Assembly (NCBI GenBank): GCA_964459325.1
Contig: CAYWKU010000015.1
Location: forward strand, 13,890-77,889
Direction of reading: 5' to 3'
DNA length: 64,000 bases
Source: CAYWKU01 sp964459325
Lineage (GTDB): Bacteria > RBG-13-61-14 > CAYWKU01
Part shown: piece after piece, positions 7,158 to 16,639 of the stretch
How positions within the stretch are numbered: position 1 is the stretch's first letter
Layout of the letters: every line of letters begins with the position of its first letter
The notes under the pieces: generated by a model
What the model was told of the DNA's origin: nothing
What the model saw: only the letters and a program-made list of their open reading frames with translations
Databases searched by the model: none
Program-made: the position numbers and the translations under genes

Positions 7158-8765
7158 CTAATAGCCGTTTTTCGGCCCCTTGCCGCGCCTGATTACCGTA
7201 TCCCGCCGGAAGTTGTCGTCGTCGGTTTCGGGGTAGCTCAGGTTGTAATGCAGCCCGCGCGATTCGAGCCTCATCATGGCGCAGCGGATAATTATCTCCG
7301 CCACCACGGCGATGTTGCGCAGTTCCAGCAGGTCGGAGTTTACTTTGAAGTCCCAGTAGTACTCCCTTATCTCCTGCTTCAGCAGTTGAACCCGTGATAA
7401 TGCGCGTTCGAGGCGCTTGTTGGTTCTTACGATTCCCACGTAGTTCCACATTAGAGCGCGGATTTCGTCCCAGTTCTGGGAAACCACCACCATTTCGTCG
7501 GGTTCGGTGGCGTGGCCGGGATTCCACGGGGGAACTTCGTTGGCCGGTTTTTGGTAAAACTCCAATTCCCGGGTGGATTGCCATATCCGCTCGGCGAAAA
7601 CCAGCGCCTCCAAAAGACTGTTCGATGCCAGCCGGTTGGCCCCGTGCAGGCCGGTGCAGGCCACTTCCCCGCAGGAGTAGAGGCGGGGGATGGTTGTGGC
7701 GCCCTCAGAGTTCACTATCACTCCGCCGCACGAGTAGTGGGCGGCCGGAATTACGGGTACGGGAGATTTGGCCATGTTGTAACCGTATTCCAGTAAAGTA
7801 TTGTAAATGTACGGAAAATGTTCCTTAAGGAAATCCTCCCCCTTGTAAGCGATGTCCAGCAGCACGTAATCGTCGCCGGTCTTTTTCATCTCCCGGTCTA
7901 TAGCCCTCGCAACCACATCTCTCGGCGCAAGCTCGGCATCCGGGCTGTATTCCGGCATGAACCTTTTGCCGTCGAGCCTTTTCAAAATCGCCCCTTCGCC
8001 CCGGACGGCTTCGCTGATAAGAAACCTCTTGGCCCGGGCGTGGAAAAGGCAGGTGGGATGGAACTGGAAAAACTCCATGTTGGCAATATTCGCCCCGGCG
8101 CGCCATGCCATGGCTATGCCGTCCCCGGTGGCGATGTCCGGGTTGGTGGAATACTTGTACACCTTTCCGCAGCCCCCGGTAGCCAGTACCACTATATTTG
8201 CAAGAAAGGTATGAACCTCCCCGGTCCGGGTATCCAGCACGTAAGCCCCGAAGCAGCGGTCCTCCCCCTGGTGGCCCAGCCTGCGCATGGTGAGCAGGTC
8301 TACCGCGAAATGATGCTCGAAAAAGTGAATCCGGCTGTCCCGGCTATCGCAGGCGCGTATAAGGGCCTGTTCAACCTCCCTGCCGGTCAGGTCCCGGGCA
8401 TGTACGATACGGCGATGTGAATGGCCGCCTTCCTGTCCCAGATGTAAGCCCTTTTCGTTCCGGGTGAATTCCACTCCCAGCTCCAGCAGCTCCCGGATGC
8501 GCTTCGGCCCGTCCTCCACCACCATCTTTACCACGTCCTCGTGACACAGGCCGGCTCCCGCCTGTAGGGTGTCGCGCACGTGGTTCTCGAAGCTGTCGGT
8601 AGCGTCCATGACCCCGGCTATCCCGCCCTGGGCCATGTTGGTGTTGCTTTCCATTTTTTGCTTTTTAGTGATTATCGCCACGTTGCCGCGCTCAGCGGCC
8701 TTGAGGGCGAGGCCTAAACCCGCTATGCCGCTGCCTAAAATCAGGTAGTCGAAAGAGTATTCCAT
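7158..8765 (-). CDS. nadB: L-aspartate oxidase
   Basis: Oxidises L-aspartate to iminoaspartate with FAD, the first step of de novo NAD synthesis in the cytoplasm. The 535-residue length is normal. The N-terminal dinucleotide fold is clear (YLILGSGIAGLGLALKAAE), followed by NTNMAQGGIAGV. The substrate loop EGGHSHRRIVHARDLTG contains the family Arg and His. HYSCGGVIVN and the Arg-rich C-terminal helical domain complete the succinate dehydrogenase/NadB layout. nadA and nadC are not nearby. It is close enough to L-aspartate dehydrogenase-independent NadB proteins that I am confident in the name. Confidence 0.95.
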   Translation of the reverse strand: MEYSFDYLILGSGIAGLGLALKAAERGNVAIITKKQKMESNTNMAQGGIAGVMDATDSFENHVRDTLQAGAGLCHEDVVKMVVEDGPKRIRELLELGVEFTRNEKGLHLGQEGGHSHRRIVHARDLTGREVEQALIRACDSRDSRIHFFEHHFAVDLLTMRRLGHQGEDRCFGAYVLDTRTGEVHTFLANIVVLATGGCGKVYKYSTNPDIATGDGIAMAWRAGANIANMEFFQFHPTCLFHARAKRFLISEAVRGEGAILKRLDGKRFMPEYSPDAELAPRDVVARAIDREMKKTGDDYVLLDIAYKGEDFLKEHFPYIYNTLLEYGYNMAKSPVPVIPAAHYSCGGVIVNSEGATTIPRLYSCGEVACTGLHGANRLASNSLLEALVFAERIWQSTRELEFYQKPANEVPPWNPGHATEPDEMVVVSQNWDEIRALMWNYVGIVRTNKRLERALSRVQLLKQEIREYYWDFKVNSDLLELRNIAVVAEIIIRCAMMRLESRGLHYNLSYPETDDDNFRRDTVIRRGKGPKNGY

Positions 8766-8854
8766 GGTATGGGTTTATCCTTTTGGGGTGAAATTAAGGA
8801 TATTTCGGGAAGTTTCAACCGCTACGGGTTTTTTTGTCCCGGAATTATGACTTT

Positions 8855-10333
8855 TCAGGGCGCCCTTTTCCGGGCTACCAGCAGCTTCAAATGCTGCCGG
8901 TAGCGTCGGTCGTTCTGAAATACGGCCGCCGCCGCCGCTATGAGCTGCCGTAAAACCGGGTGGTATGGCAGTTTACTTATCAGCCCTTTTCTTTCGAGCC
9001 ATCGGTTTACAGATTGCGGCAGAAGTGGCTGGAGGTCGAAAAAGGTCTGATACGGTCTCAAGCTCCACTTACCCCCGTCCGCATCCGGGGTTGCGTACAT
9101 GTAGCTGGTTTGTGCCTTACCTTCTTCGATGGCCTCCACGTCTTCGTCCGTAAGGCGATTTTCTTCGCGGTCGATTTTTACAATCTCGGCCCCCGGAAAA
9201 TGAAGCATCCAGTAGGAATTTATCCTGTCGGGGCGGGTGTTTATGTAAAACCGGGCGGCTTCGTCCTGCTCGGCCTTTCCCTCTCCGGGCAATCCCAGCA
9301 TGTGGTCAAGGCCGACCTCGACCCCGTGCTTATGCGCAAGCTCGATGGCCCGGGCCACATTGGCGGCGCTGCCGGCACGGTCCAATAGCCTCTGACGGCT
9401 GGGGTCGCTTACCGTCTGCAAGCCGATTTTCACCCGGAAGCAGCCGCTTTCGGCCAAAAGCTTCACCTTTGCCTCATCCAGCGCTGCCGGGTGGGTGTAG
9501 CAATCGTAGGGCAACCCGACGGATTTCTTATATAATCCCGAGAATTCTTCCAGCCACTTCCGGCTGAACGTAAAAACGTCATCCCAGAAGCTGACCGTCC
9601 TGAGCCGGTATCTTCCGGCTGCGTGTTCGAGCTCCTCGATTACCCCCTCGGGGCTGCGCCTTCTGACGTGATTTTTTTCGTAATCGTAAAGCTTGTGATA
9701 CATGGAGTTGGAGCAGAATGCACAACGATACGGGCAGCCCCGGGAGGTCATTATCATGTAATTCTCGGCAAATGCGGGGATTTTCGAGTAGAAAAGCTCC
9801 TTGTCGGGCAAGGGCAGATTGTCGAGGTTGCGAATGTAGGGCCGGGGCGGTTGCTCTTCTATGTTGTCATCGGTTTTTTTCCACACGTTCGGTATTTTCC
9901 GGTTCGGGAGATTGCCGTTTTCCATGTCCTCCAGCAAATCGAGCAGCGCCCCTTCGCCTTCCCCGGTTACCACGGCGTCCACCTGGGGATAAGCCAGAGC
10001 GCGATGAGGCGCCGCCGTGACGTGAGGCCCGCCGAATGCGATTGGGGTGGGTATTTTATCCCGGATTCGTGCCGCTATGTCCAGGGCCCACCGGAAGTTG
10101 ACTGTGTAGGCGCTGAAGGCTATAAGGTCGGCTTCGGAAGTGACAGCGGCGTTGACCAGCCGGGGGGTTTTATCGGTCAGCCGTGCTATAAAGGGCAGCC
10201 TGGCGTTTTCCTGGCCGGAGAATTGCGCGGGGTCGAAAGCCAGCGCCGTGGAATGCCCGGCGGCTTTCAATACACCGGACAGGTATTCGATGCCGAGGTG
10301 CTCGCTTGCCGCGTGGACGAATAGGACTTTCAT
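8855..10333 (-). CDS. B12-binding-type radical SAM protein
   Basis: About 492 residues. Residues 1-140 form a cobalamin-binding-like Rossmann domain (MKVLFVHAASEHLG, then FGGPHVTAAPHRAL and VVTGEGE). Residues from about 190 carry the radical SAM cluster motif CPYRCAFC with Cys at about 200, 204 and 207. The C-terminal third is family-specific. Enzymes of this class often methylate unreactive carbons or build lipids and cofactors; the substrate here is unknown. The ATG at 10333 follows the stop of the cNMP-binding gene by five bases with no evident ribosome site, which suggests translational coupling. Confidence 0.88.
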   Translation of the reverse strand: MKVLFVHAASEHLGIEYLSGVLKAAGHSTALAFDPAQFSGQENARLPFIARLTDKTPRLVNAAVTSEADLIAFSAYTVNFRWALDIAARIRDKIPTPIAFGGPHVTAAPHRALAYPQVDAVVTGEGEGALLDLLEDMENGNLPNRKIPNVWKKTDDNIEEQPPRPYIRNLDNLPLPDKELFYSKIPAFAENYMIMTSRGCPYRCAFCSNSMYHKLYDYEKNHVRRRSPEGVIEELEHAAGRYRLRTVSFWDDVFTFSRKWLEEFSGLYKKSVGLPYDCYTHPAALDEAKVKLLAESGCFRVKIGLQTVSDPSRQRLLDRAGSAANVARAIELAHKHGVEVGLDHMLGLPGEGKAEQDEAARFYINTRPDRINSYWMLHFPGAEIVKIDREENRLTDEDVEAIEEGKAQTSYMYATPDADGGKWSLRPYQTFFDLQPLLPQSVNRWLERKGLISKLPYHPVLRQLIAAAAAVFQNDRRYRQHLKLLVARKRAP

Positions 10334-10338
10334 GAACG

Positions 10339-10890
10339 CTAATCGGTACCGTCGTAGTACCACCCGCTTATCAGCAGATATTTCATGAGGTTGTTTTCAC
10401 TTTCCATTATTTCCCTTATCGTGCGGTCAGGGTCGGAAAAAAGCTCAACCAACTCCTCGTTCATCTTCCGGAGGCGATAGCTCATGGTTCTGGCGAAGGC
10501 GTGGATGATTTTGAGGGCCGCCACTGAATTGCCGTTCAGCTTGCGGTCGAGGTCCTCTTTGTATATGCAATAGAGGGTGGTGGGGACATCGGCGATGGCG
10601 CTTGCGGAGCGCGCCAGGCCGTCTATTATACTCATTTCGCCGAAAAAGCTTCCCGGCCCCAGTCGCGAAAGCACCCGCTCGGTAGCCAGGGGCGTGGCTT
10701 TAACTATTCTTACCCGGCCCTTTTTTATAACGTAAAGGCAATTTCCGGGGTCGCCGTCTTTGCATATCACCTGGTTCTTGTCGAAGTCCTCCTCCTCGGA
10801 AATGGACTCGATTTCCTCGATTTCTTTGTTTTTCAAATCCCTGAAAACAAGCACCTGGTGAAGGGTCGTTTCGTCACTCTTACGCGCCAT
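10339..10890 (-). CDS. stand-alone cyclic nucleotide-binding domain protein
   Basis: A 183-residue protein with one CRP-type nucleotide-binding beta-roll: LYVIKKGRVRIVKA, then LGPGSFFGEMSIIDGLARSASA as the phosphate-binding cassette. There is no helix-turn-helix. The C-terminal 50 residues are a helix and a short tail with no domain I recognise. It shares the K-K-G-R-V core with the protein at 4430-4921, so the two are probably distant paralogs. It is immediately followed by the radical SAM gene and likely regulates or partners it, which is inference. Confidence 0.85.
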   Translation of the reverse strand: MARKSDETTLHQVLVFRDLKNKEIEEIESISEEEDFDKNQVICKDGDPGNCLYVIKKGRVRIVKATPLATERVLSRLGPGSFFGEMSIIDGLARSASAIADVPTTLYCIYKEDLDRKLNGNSVAALKIIHAFARTMSYRLRKMNEELVELFSDPDRTIREIMESENNLMKYLLISGWYYDGTD

Positions 10891-11022
10891 TGCAACCGCT
10901 GTCCCCGATGAGTATCATTCTTAGATAATGAACGATTCCGGCCGGATTTGCAATTATTGTGCATAGAAACCGAAGTTGGAATTACAGGCTGTCCGTTAAT
11001 TCTGAAAGGGAAAGGTGAGGCG

Positions 11023-12630
11023 ATGAATGCGGTGAGGGCGACGGCATGGGCGGCGGCGATTTGCCTTGTATTTCAGTTAGTTGCTAAGGCGGAGTCATCG
11101 GAGATTTCTTCGGTGGAAGTCTATGCGGGCAGGGCGGAGGTTACCCGCAAAGCCGGGCTGGCGGTAATTTCCGGTAGAAAAATACTCGATTTCTGCGGCC
11201 TGCCCGCTTCGTTGAACGATTCCTCGGTTCAGGTATGGGGCGAAGGGTCGGCGGAGGTGACCCTGGAAGGGGTTACCGTCGGCGCCGAGCCGGCTCCGGA
11301 GGTTCCGGAAGGCGAAGTCGCCGAGCTCCGGGAAAAGCTGGATAAGCTCGAAGACGAGCGGAAGGTGCTCAATGAGAAAAAGAAATCCGCTGAGAAAAGA
11401 ATAAAGATGCTCGGAGAATTGAAGCCCGAGGTCCCGTCCTCCAAGGAGAGCATTGAACTTGCCGGGCCGGGTTCAATCGAAGACATATCGAAAACGATGT
11501 CCGAAGGGTTGCGCGGGGCCTACATGGAAAAGAGAGGCCTGGAAAGAAAAATCGCCGACCTCGACCGCCGGATAGATGCTCTGAAACGGGAGTTGAACAG
11601 AATTCAAAACCCCTCCGGTGGTCGCACCAAGTGCGTGTCGGTCAACATCTCCATAGCCCGGGCGGGGGATATGGAGTTGAATTTTTCATACCTGGTCCCC
11701 GGCGCCGGATGGCGGCCGCTTTATGATATCCGCGCTCTTGCCGACGAAGGCGAGGTGGAGATTACCGGTTACGCTCAAATAGTCCAGCGCACGGGGGAAG
11801 ATTGGGAGGATGTCAAGCTATCGGTGAGCACCGCCCGACCACAAATCGGAGGAACGCCTCCCGAGTTTAGACCGGTTTACCTCGCATTTGTTGAACTTGC
11901 GCGGGATAAGCCAAGGCGGGCCATGAGAGCCGAGGAAGAGCTCGCGGAAAAAGCCGCGCCGGCTCCCGCCGAGAAGAAAGCGGAGGCCCAACTGGCGACC
12001 GCGGACGTCCGGACCGCCGGAACGGCGGTGGCTTTCGAGATAAAGCAGGAGAAAACCATCCCCTCCGACGGGGAGCCTCACAAAGTTCCCATTTCCGTTG
12101 AAAGCCTGGAAGCCGATTTTGTGCGCTCCGCGTGGCCGGAAGTGAGGCAATTGGCATACCTGAGGACCAAAGTTAAAAATACCACGGGGCATCCTTTCGT
12201 CGGCGGAAAGGCCAACGTGTTTATGGGGCCAAGCTTCGTGGGTACCACCAATATCGATAACTGGGCGGATACGGAGAAGAAAACCATCAGCCTTGGGGTG
12301 GACAAGGGGGTAAGGGTGGAGCGCAAGCTGGCCGACAAGCTGGAGAAGGAATTTTTCTCCACGATTACAACTACTTATAAGTATGAGATAGAAGTGAAAA
12401 ACTTTAAGGACAAGGCCGTTGAAATGGAACTCTTTGACCGGATTCCGGTATCCCGCCATGAAGACATCGAGGTGAAGCTCAAGAGCATGGTTCCGAAACC
12501 AACCGAAAAACAAGAGGACGGCATAGTTAAGTGGGAGATGAATCTCGGGCCCGGAAAAAGCGAAAAGATTGTCTTTTCCTACGAGATAAGCTACCCCGAC
12601 GATGCCCGGATTTTCGGGTTGCCCGAATGA
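11023..12630 (+). CDS. exported DUF4139 (mucoidy-inhibitor-like) protein, copy 1
   Basis: About 535 residues. The chosen ATG (11023) has AGGTGAGG three bases before it and is followed by a signal peptide (ending near AKAES); the longer reading from 10948 lacks this. An N-terminal DUF4140-like domain (SSVEVYAGRAEVTRKA) leads into a charged coiled coil at about 105-210. A C-terminal DUF4139 beta-rich domain follows, with SYLVPGAGWRPLYDIRA and TGEDWEDVKLSVSTARP. Proteins of this architecture occur widely and have no proven function; eukaryotic-like homologs exist. It is likely periplasmic or outer-membrane associated. The next gene is a paralog 17 bases downstream. Confidence 0.85.
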   Translation: MNAVRATAWAAAICLVFQLVAKAESSEISSVEVYAGRAEVTRKAGLAVISGRKILDFCGLPASLNDSSVQVWGEGSAEVTLEGVTVGAEPAPEVPEGEVAELREKLDKLEDERKVLNEKKKSAEKRIKMLGELKPEVPSSKESIELAGPGSIEDISKTMSEGLRGAYMEKRGLERKIADLDRRIDALKRELNRIQNPSGGRTKCVSVNISIARAGDMELNFSYLVPGAGWRPLYDIRALADEGEVEITGYAQIVQRTGEDWEDVKLSVSTARPQIGGTPPEFRPVYLAFVELARDKPRRAMRAEEELAEKAAPAPAEKKAEAQLATADVRTAGTAVAFEIKQEKTIPSDGEPHKVPISVESLEADFVRSAWPEVRQLAYLRTKVKNTTGHPFVGGKANVFMGPSFVGTTNIDNWADTEKKTISLGVDKGVRVERKLADKLEKEFFSTITTTYKYEIEVKNFKDKAVEMELFDRIPVSRHEDIEVKLKSMVPKPTEKQEDGIVKWEMNLGPGKSEKIVFSYEISYPDDARIFGLPE

Positions 12631-12647
12631 TAACGGTGAGGTGAGTT

Positions 12648-14240
12648 ATGGCTAAGAGGCTTTTTATATTGTGTCTTGCGCTGGCGCTTGTGCCGGCGGC
12701 GGCGGTAACGGATAAAGCCACTGAAACCGCTATAAAAAAGGTTACGGTGTACCCTGACCGGGCGCTTGTAACCCGGCAGGCGAAGTTGAATCTCACTACC
12801 GGATTGCGGACGGTAACCATTTCCGGGTTGCCGGGAGGGTTGAAGGACGACTCGGTGCGTGCTCGTGGAAAAGGAACTGCAAAGGTCAAGCTACTGGGTT
12901 TGAACGTCAGCCGGAAGCAGCTCTACCGTGCCGATGAAGAACAAATCCGTGAGCTGGAAGAAAAACTGGAAAGCCTCCGGTCTCGAATACAGCGACTGAA
13001 GGACGAGCGGGCAGTGCTGAACGAGGAAACTGAGTACATTGAATCGCTGGCGGATAACTTTGTGAAAGTTTACAACAGGGGGATATTAATGGGTTCTTAT
13101 TCGCCGGAAAAGTTGGCGGGCACGGAGAAAATGATAGCCCGAAGACTGGAAGCAATTGCCGAAAGCAGGGTCGAGGCGGGGGCAGAAATCCGCAAGCTTA
13201 AAAAGAAAGTAGAGGCGGTCCGGGAAGAGTTGAACAAGCTCAAACGTCCCGGTCGGAGTGAAAAGAAGGAGCTGGAAGTAGAGCTTCAGTGCCTTTCGGG
13301 GGGTGAGTTCAACCTGGAATTTACATACGTTATCTCAGGCGCCGGGTGGAAGCCCGTTTACGATGTTCGAGCCGAGCCGGGAAATGAAAAAATCGAGCTG
13401 GTTTCCAGGGCCAGAATCACCCAGCGGACAGGAGAGGAATGGGAAAACGTGCAGTTGGTTCTATCCACGGCATCTCCTCACGTCGGGGGAGAGATGCCCG
13501 AGCCGAGGCCGAGGGTGCTTAATATTGCCGAAGGTAAGGGAAAGCGGGGCTGGGGCGACATGCTGGGAATGGCCAAATTTCAGGCTAAAGCTCCCCGCGT
13601 GGACACCGCAGCGGCTCAGGTGGCGAAAACCGAAACCGCCGCCGAGTACAGAATCGAAAAACCATACACGATTAGTGCTGACGGCAAGCCTCATTTTGTG
13701 CCCATCGGGACCGATACCTTCGAGGGCGAGTTCAGCTATGCGGCCATCCCCTCCCGAAGCCCCTATGCATACTTGCAGGCGAAGGTCGAGAATACCGCCG
13801 ATAAGTCCTTCACCGGCGGCAGCGCAAGTATTTTCCTGTCCGGAAGGTTCGTTTCCCGGGTTTCCATACCGGATTGGGCCCCGGGGGAGGAAATCGAAAT
13901 GCCGCTGGGTATAGACGAGAACGTTAGCGTCGAGAGGAAGCTTTTGAACAAGAAGACGGAAACTTTCCTCGGGAAAACCACCGTCAGTTACAAGTGGAAG
14001 ATAAGCGTAGCGAACAACCTGAATAAAAACACCCTCCTGAAGCTTTACGAGCCGATACCTCAAAGCAGGCACGAGGACATAGAAGTGAAAGTTACTTCGA
14101 CCGACCCCGAGCCTTCGGAAACAGAACAAGGAGGGAAGGCCAGGTGGGATATCGAGCTTGATAGGGGAGAAAAACAAGAAATTACGCTTGGTTATAAAAT
14201 CAAGTACCCTTCCGATAAAAAGGTGAGGAATCTTCCGTAG
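12648..14240 (+). CDS. exported DUF4139 (mucoidy-inhibitor-like) protein, copy 2
   Basis: A 530-residue paralog of the gene before it. It has the same plan: signal peptide (MAKRLFILCLALALVPAAA), DUF4140-like start (KKVTVYPDRALVTRQA), long coiled coil to about 210, then DUF4139 with TYVISGAGWKPVYDVRA and TGEEWENVQLVLSTASP. Both C-termini carry matching motifs such as PISRHEDIEVK/PQSRHEDIEVK and YEISYP/YKIKYP. The two have diverged well beyond recent duplication. A good ribosome site (GGTGAGG) precedes ATG 12648. It is probably cotranscribed with copy 1 and the AmrS gene. Confidence 0.85.
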   Translation: MAKRLFILCLALALVPAAAVTDKATETAIKKVTVYPDRALVTRQAKLNLTTGLRTVTISGLPGGLKDDSVRARGKGTAKVKLLGLNVSRKQLYRADEEQIRELEEKLESLRSRIQRLKDERAVLNEETEYIESLADNFVKVYNRGILMGSYSPEKLAGTEKMIARRLEAIAESRVEAGAEIRKLKKKVEAVREELNKLKRPGRSEKKELEVELQCLSGGEFNLEFTYVISGAGWKPVYDVRAEPGNEKIELVSRARITQRTGEEWENVQLVLSTASPHVGGEMPEPRPRVLNIAEGKGKRGWGDMLGMAKFQAKAPRVDTAAAQVAKTETAAEYRIEKPYTISADGKPHFVPIGTDTFEGEFSYAAIPSRSPYAYLQAKVENTADKSFTGGSASIFLSGRFVSRVSIPDWAPGEEIEMPLGIDENVSVERKLLNKKTETFLGKTTVSYKWKISVANNLNKNTLLKLYEPIPQSRHEDIEVKVTSTDPEPSETEQGGKARWDIELDRGEKQEITLGYKIKYPSDKKVRNLP

Positions 14241-14267
14241 GCTTATGCTTACAGAAGGAGGTGCTCC

Positions 14268-15278
14268 ATGAGCGCCAAGGCGGCATGGTGGTATAAAGTT
14301 GAAGGTACGGATAAGGTTCAATGCGAGCTGTGCCCCCAGTATTGCACCATCAAGCCGGGAAAAAAGGGAATATGCCAAAACAGGGGCAATGAAGGAGGAG
14401 AGCTGGTTCCGTTGATATACGGCAAGGTGGCGGCTCTTAATCTTGACCCCATAGAAAAAAAACCGCTTTATCACTTTTGCCCGGGAACGATGATACTTTC
14501 CGTGGGTTTCATAGGTTGCAATCTTCACTGTCCCTTTTGCCAGAACTACACCCTGGTGGAAGGTAAGGCGCCAACCGAGGATGTGGATATAGACGAGCTT
14601 GTATCGCTGGCCAAAAAACGGAACTCCATCGGAATAAGCTTCACCTACAACGAGCCGCTGGTTAACTTCGAGTGGGTGCGGGAGTGTTCAATAGCCTTTC
14701 ACGAGGCGGGTATGAAAACCACGGCGGTTACCAACGGTTACCTGAATCCCGGGCCCTTCGAGGAGATTGCGGGACATATGGACGCTTTTAACATTGACTT
14801 GAAGTACTCAAGTGACGAAAACTACAAGAAATATTCCGGGGCCAAAAACGCTCAGGCCGTAAGGGACAACATAAAGCTTGCCTGGGAGCGGAGCCACGTG
14901 GAAGTCACCCACCTGGTGGTGACCGGAATAAACGACAACGAGGAGTCTTTTACCGAGCTTATCGACCATATAGCTTCCATAGACCCGTCCATACCTTTGC
15001 ATATCAGTCGCTATCACCCCATGCACAAGTACCGGGAGCCGTCCACATCGCTGGATTTCATGCAAAAGGCGCATCGGATAGCTAAAGAAAGGCTGAAATA
15101 CGTTTATCTCGGCAATGTGGTTACCGAAAACGGAGCAAACTCCTATTGCCCTCATTGCGGGGCAGGGCTTGTTGACCGACAGGGTTACAGCACCCGGGTA
15201 ACGGGTTTGGAGGGCTCGCGATGTTCTCAGTGCCGGAATGAGCTTAATTTCGTACACCCGTGCGGCCCCGGCCGATAA
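14268..15278 (+). CDS. amrS: AmrS-type radical SAM enzyme (AmmeMemoRadiSam family)
   Basis: A 336-residue radical SAM protein. The core motif CNLHCPFC places the 4Fe-4S-binding Cys at 84, 88 and 91. The N-terminal CELCPQYC and GIC cysteines (19, 22, 26, 36) and the C-terminal zinc-ribbon-like CPHCG and CSQC pairs are family marks. In many genomes it pairs with AMMECR1 and Memo proteins, but neither is in this window. The exact reaction is not established. AAGGAGG is six bases before the ATG. It lies 27 bases after the second DUF4139 gene, so a shared transcript is likely. Confidence 0.88.
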   Translation: MSAKAAWWYKVEGTDKVQCELCPQYCTIKPGKKGICQNRGNEGGELVPLIYGKVAALNLDPIEKKPLYHFCPGTMILSVGFIGCNLHCPFCQNYTLVEGKAPTEDVDIDELVSLAKKRNSIGISFTYNEPLVNFEWVRECSIAFHEAGMKTTAVTNGYLNPGPFEEIAGHMDAFNIDLKYSSDENYKKYSGAKNAQAVRDNIKLAWERSHVEVTHLVVTGINDNEESFTELIDHIASIDPSIPLHISRYHPMHKYREPSTSLDFMQKAHRIAKERLKYVYLGNVVTENGANSYCPHCGAGLVDRQGYSTRVTGLEGSRCSQCRNELNFVHPCGPGR

Positions 15279-15331
15279 ACCTGGAAAAGAAAAAAAAGCG
15301 CCCCTATGAAAATCCTTTGTTAGCTTCCCGC

Positions 15332-15359
15332 TTGACTTTTTATCTTTTTCGTTTAAAAT
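15332..15359 (+). promoter_or_regulatory. sigma-70 type promoter of the pilC-like gene
   Basis: TTGACT (15332-15337) and TAAAAT (15354-15359) are 16 bases apart, about 46 bases before the start codon at 15406. Confidence 0.7.
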
Positions 15360-15405
15360 AGTATTTAAGGGTAAGTGTAATTAGTTACACGGCAGGAGGT
15401 GTATT

Positions 15406-16614
15406 ATGCCGAAATTTGCATGGGAGGCCAAGACCAAAGCTGGCCAGAGTTTGAAGGGCGAAATGGAGGCATCCAGCAAGGACGCCGTCATTAATACCCT
15501 CGAATCGCGGGAGTTGATGCCCGGAAAAATAAAGCAACGCGGCAAGGGCATGGACATGGAAATAACCATTCCGGGTCTTACCGACAAGGTTCCCGGAAAA
15601 GAACTCAGCGTCTTCACCAGGCAGTTCGCTACCATGATAGACGCCGGATTGCCCTTGGTGCAATGCCTTGACATTCTTGGAAAAGACCAGACGAATCCGA
15701 TGATGAAAAAGGCGCTGGCTCAGGTAAAGGAGGAAGTGGAATCGGGGGCCACTTTCGCGGACGCGCTGAGCAAGCATCCCAAAATATTTGACGAATTGTA
15801 CGTAAACCTGGTGGCCGCAGGTGAGGTCGGAGGTATCCTCGATACAATTCTAAACCGACTTGCAGAATACATTGAAAAAGCGGAAAGGCTGGCCAAGCAG
15901 ATAAAGGGGGCCATGGTTTACCCGATAGTGGTTCTGACAATCGCCGTCGTCATCGTCGCTATCTTGATGATAAAGGTTATTCCCGTTTTCGCGAAAATGT
16001 TCTCGGATATGGGCCAGAGCCTGCCCGCTTTCACCAAGATGGTCATGAACATGAGCGCATGGACTCAAAGTAACTGGTATGTAATACTGGGTGTTATCGC
16101 AGCCCTCATAGTGGTTTACAAGCTGGTAGCCCGCAATCCCAAGGGCAGGTTCATGCTGGATTCGTCATTCCTGAGGTTGCCGATATTCGGTGACTTGATA
16201 AGGAAAACCGCAGTGGCCCGGTTTACCCGCACCATGGGCACCATGGTCTCCAGCGGAGTGCCCATATTGGATGCCCTGGAAATTACCGCCAAAACCGCCG
16301 GTAACAAGGTGGTGGAACAGGACATCATGCGGGTGCGCAACTCCATCAGTGAAGGAAAAACACTGGCCGAGCCTCTACAACAGAGCAAGGTTTTCCCTTC
16401 CATGGTGGTTCAGATGATTGGAGTCGGGGAGCAGACCGGCGCCATGGACGCAATGTTGCAGAAAATCGCCGATTTCTACGAAGACGAGGTTGACGCGGCG
16501 GTGGCGGCGTTGACTTCGCTGATGGAGCCGCTTCTTATCGTGTTCCTGGGTGTGGTGGTCGGCGGCATCGCTATCGCGATGTACCTGCCGATTTTCTCCA
16601 TCGCAGCCTTTTAA
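15406..16614 (+). CDS. pilC: type IV pilus / type II secretion inner-membrane platform protein
   Basis: A 402-residue PilC/GspF-family protein, the inner-membrane platform on which the assembly ATPase drives pilin polymerisation. It starts with the usual PKFAWEAKTKAGQSLKGEMEA segment. Two T2SSF helical domains follow (about 68-190 and 270-392), separated by membrane helices near 170-190, 220-245 and 375-400. The start at ATG 15406 has AGGAGGT six bases upstream. No other pilus genes adjoin it, although a PilF-like lipoprotein lies at 24139-24930. Pilus and secretion versions cannot be told apart here; I favour the pilus because of PilF. Confidence 0.9.
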   Translation: MPKFAWEAKTKAGQSLKGEMEASSKDAVINTLESRELMPGKIKQRGKGMDMEITIPGLTDKVPGKELSVFTRQFATMIDAGLPLVQCLDILGKDQTNPMMKKALAQVKEEVESGATFADALSKHPKIFDELYVNLVAAGEVGGILDTILNRLAEYIEKAERLAKQIKGAMVYPIVVLTIAVVIVAILMIKVIPVFAKMFSDMGQSLPAFTKMVMNMSAWTQSNWYVILGVIAALIVVYKLVARNPKGRFMLDSSFLRLPIFGDLIRKTAVARFTRTMGTMVSSGVPILDALEITAKTAGNKVVEQDIMRVRNSISEGKTLAEPLQQSKVFPSMVVQMIGVGEQTGAMDAMLQKIADFYEDEVDAAVAALTSLMEPLLIVFLGVVVGGIAIAMYLPIFSIAAF

Positions 16615-16639
16615 AACATCACCTTTCATAATCAAGGAA

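Noticed and set aside
6901..7584. 227-codon minus-strand frame across the nadB end and the gap before gcvH
   Set aside because: Overlaps nadB in another frame; the part in the gap (7000-7157) has no ATG or ribosome site, though its composition is not clearly random.
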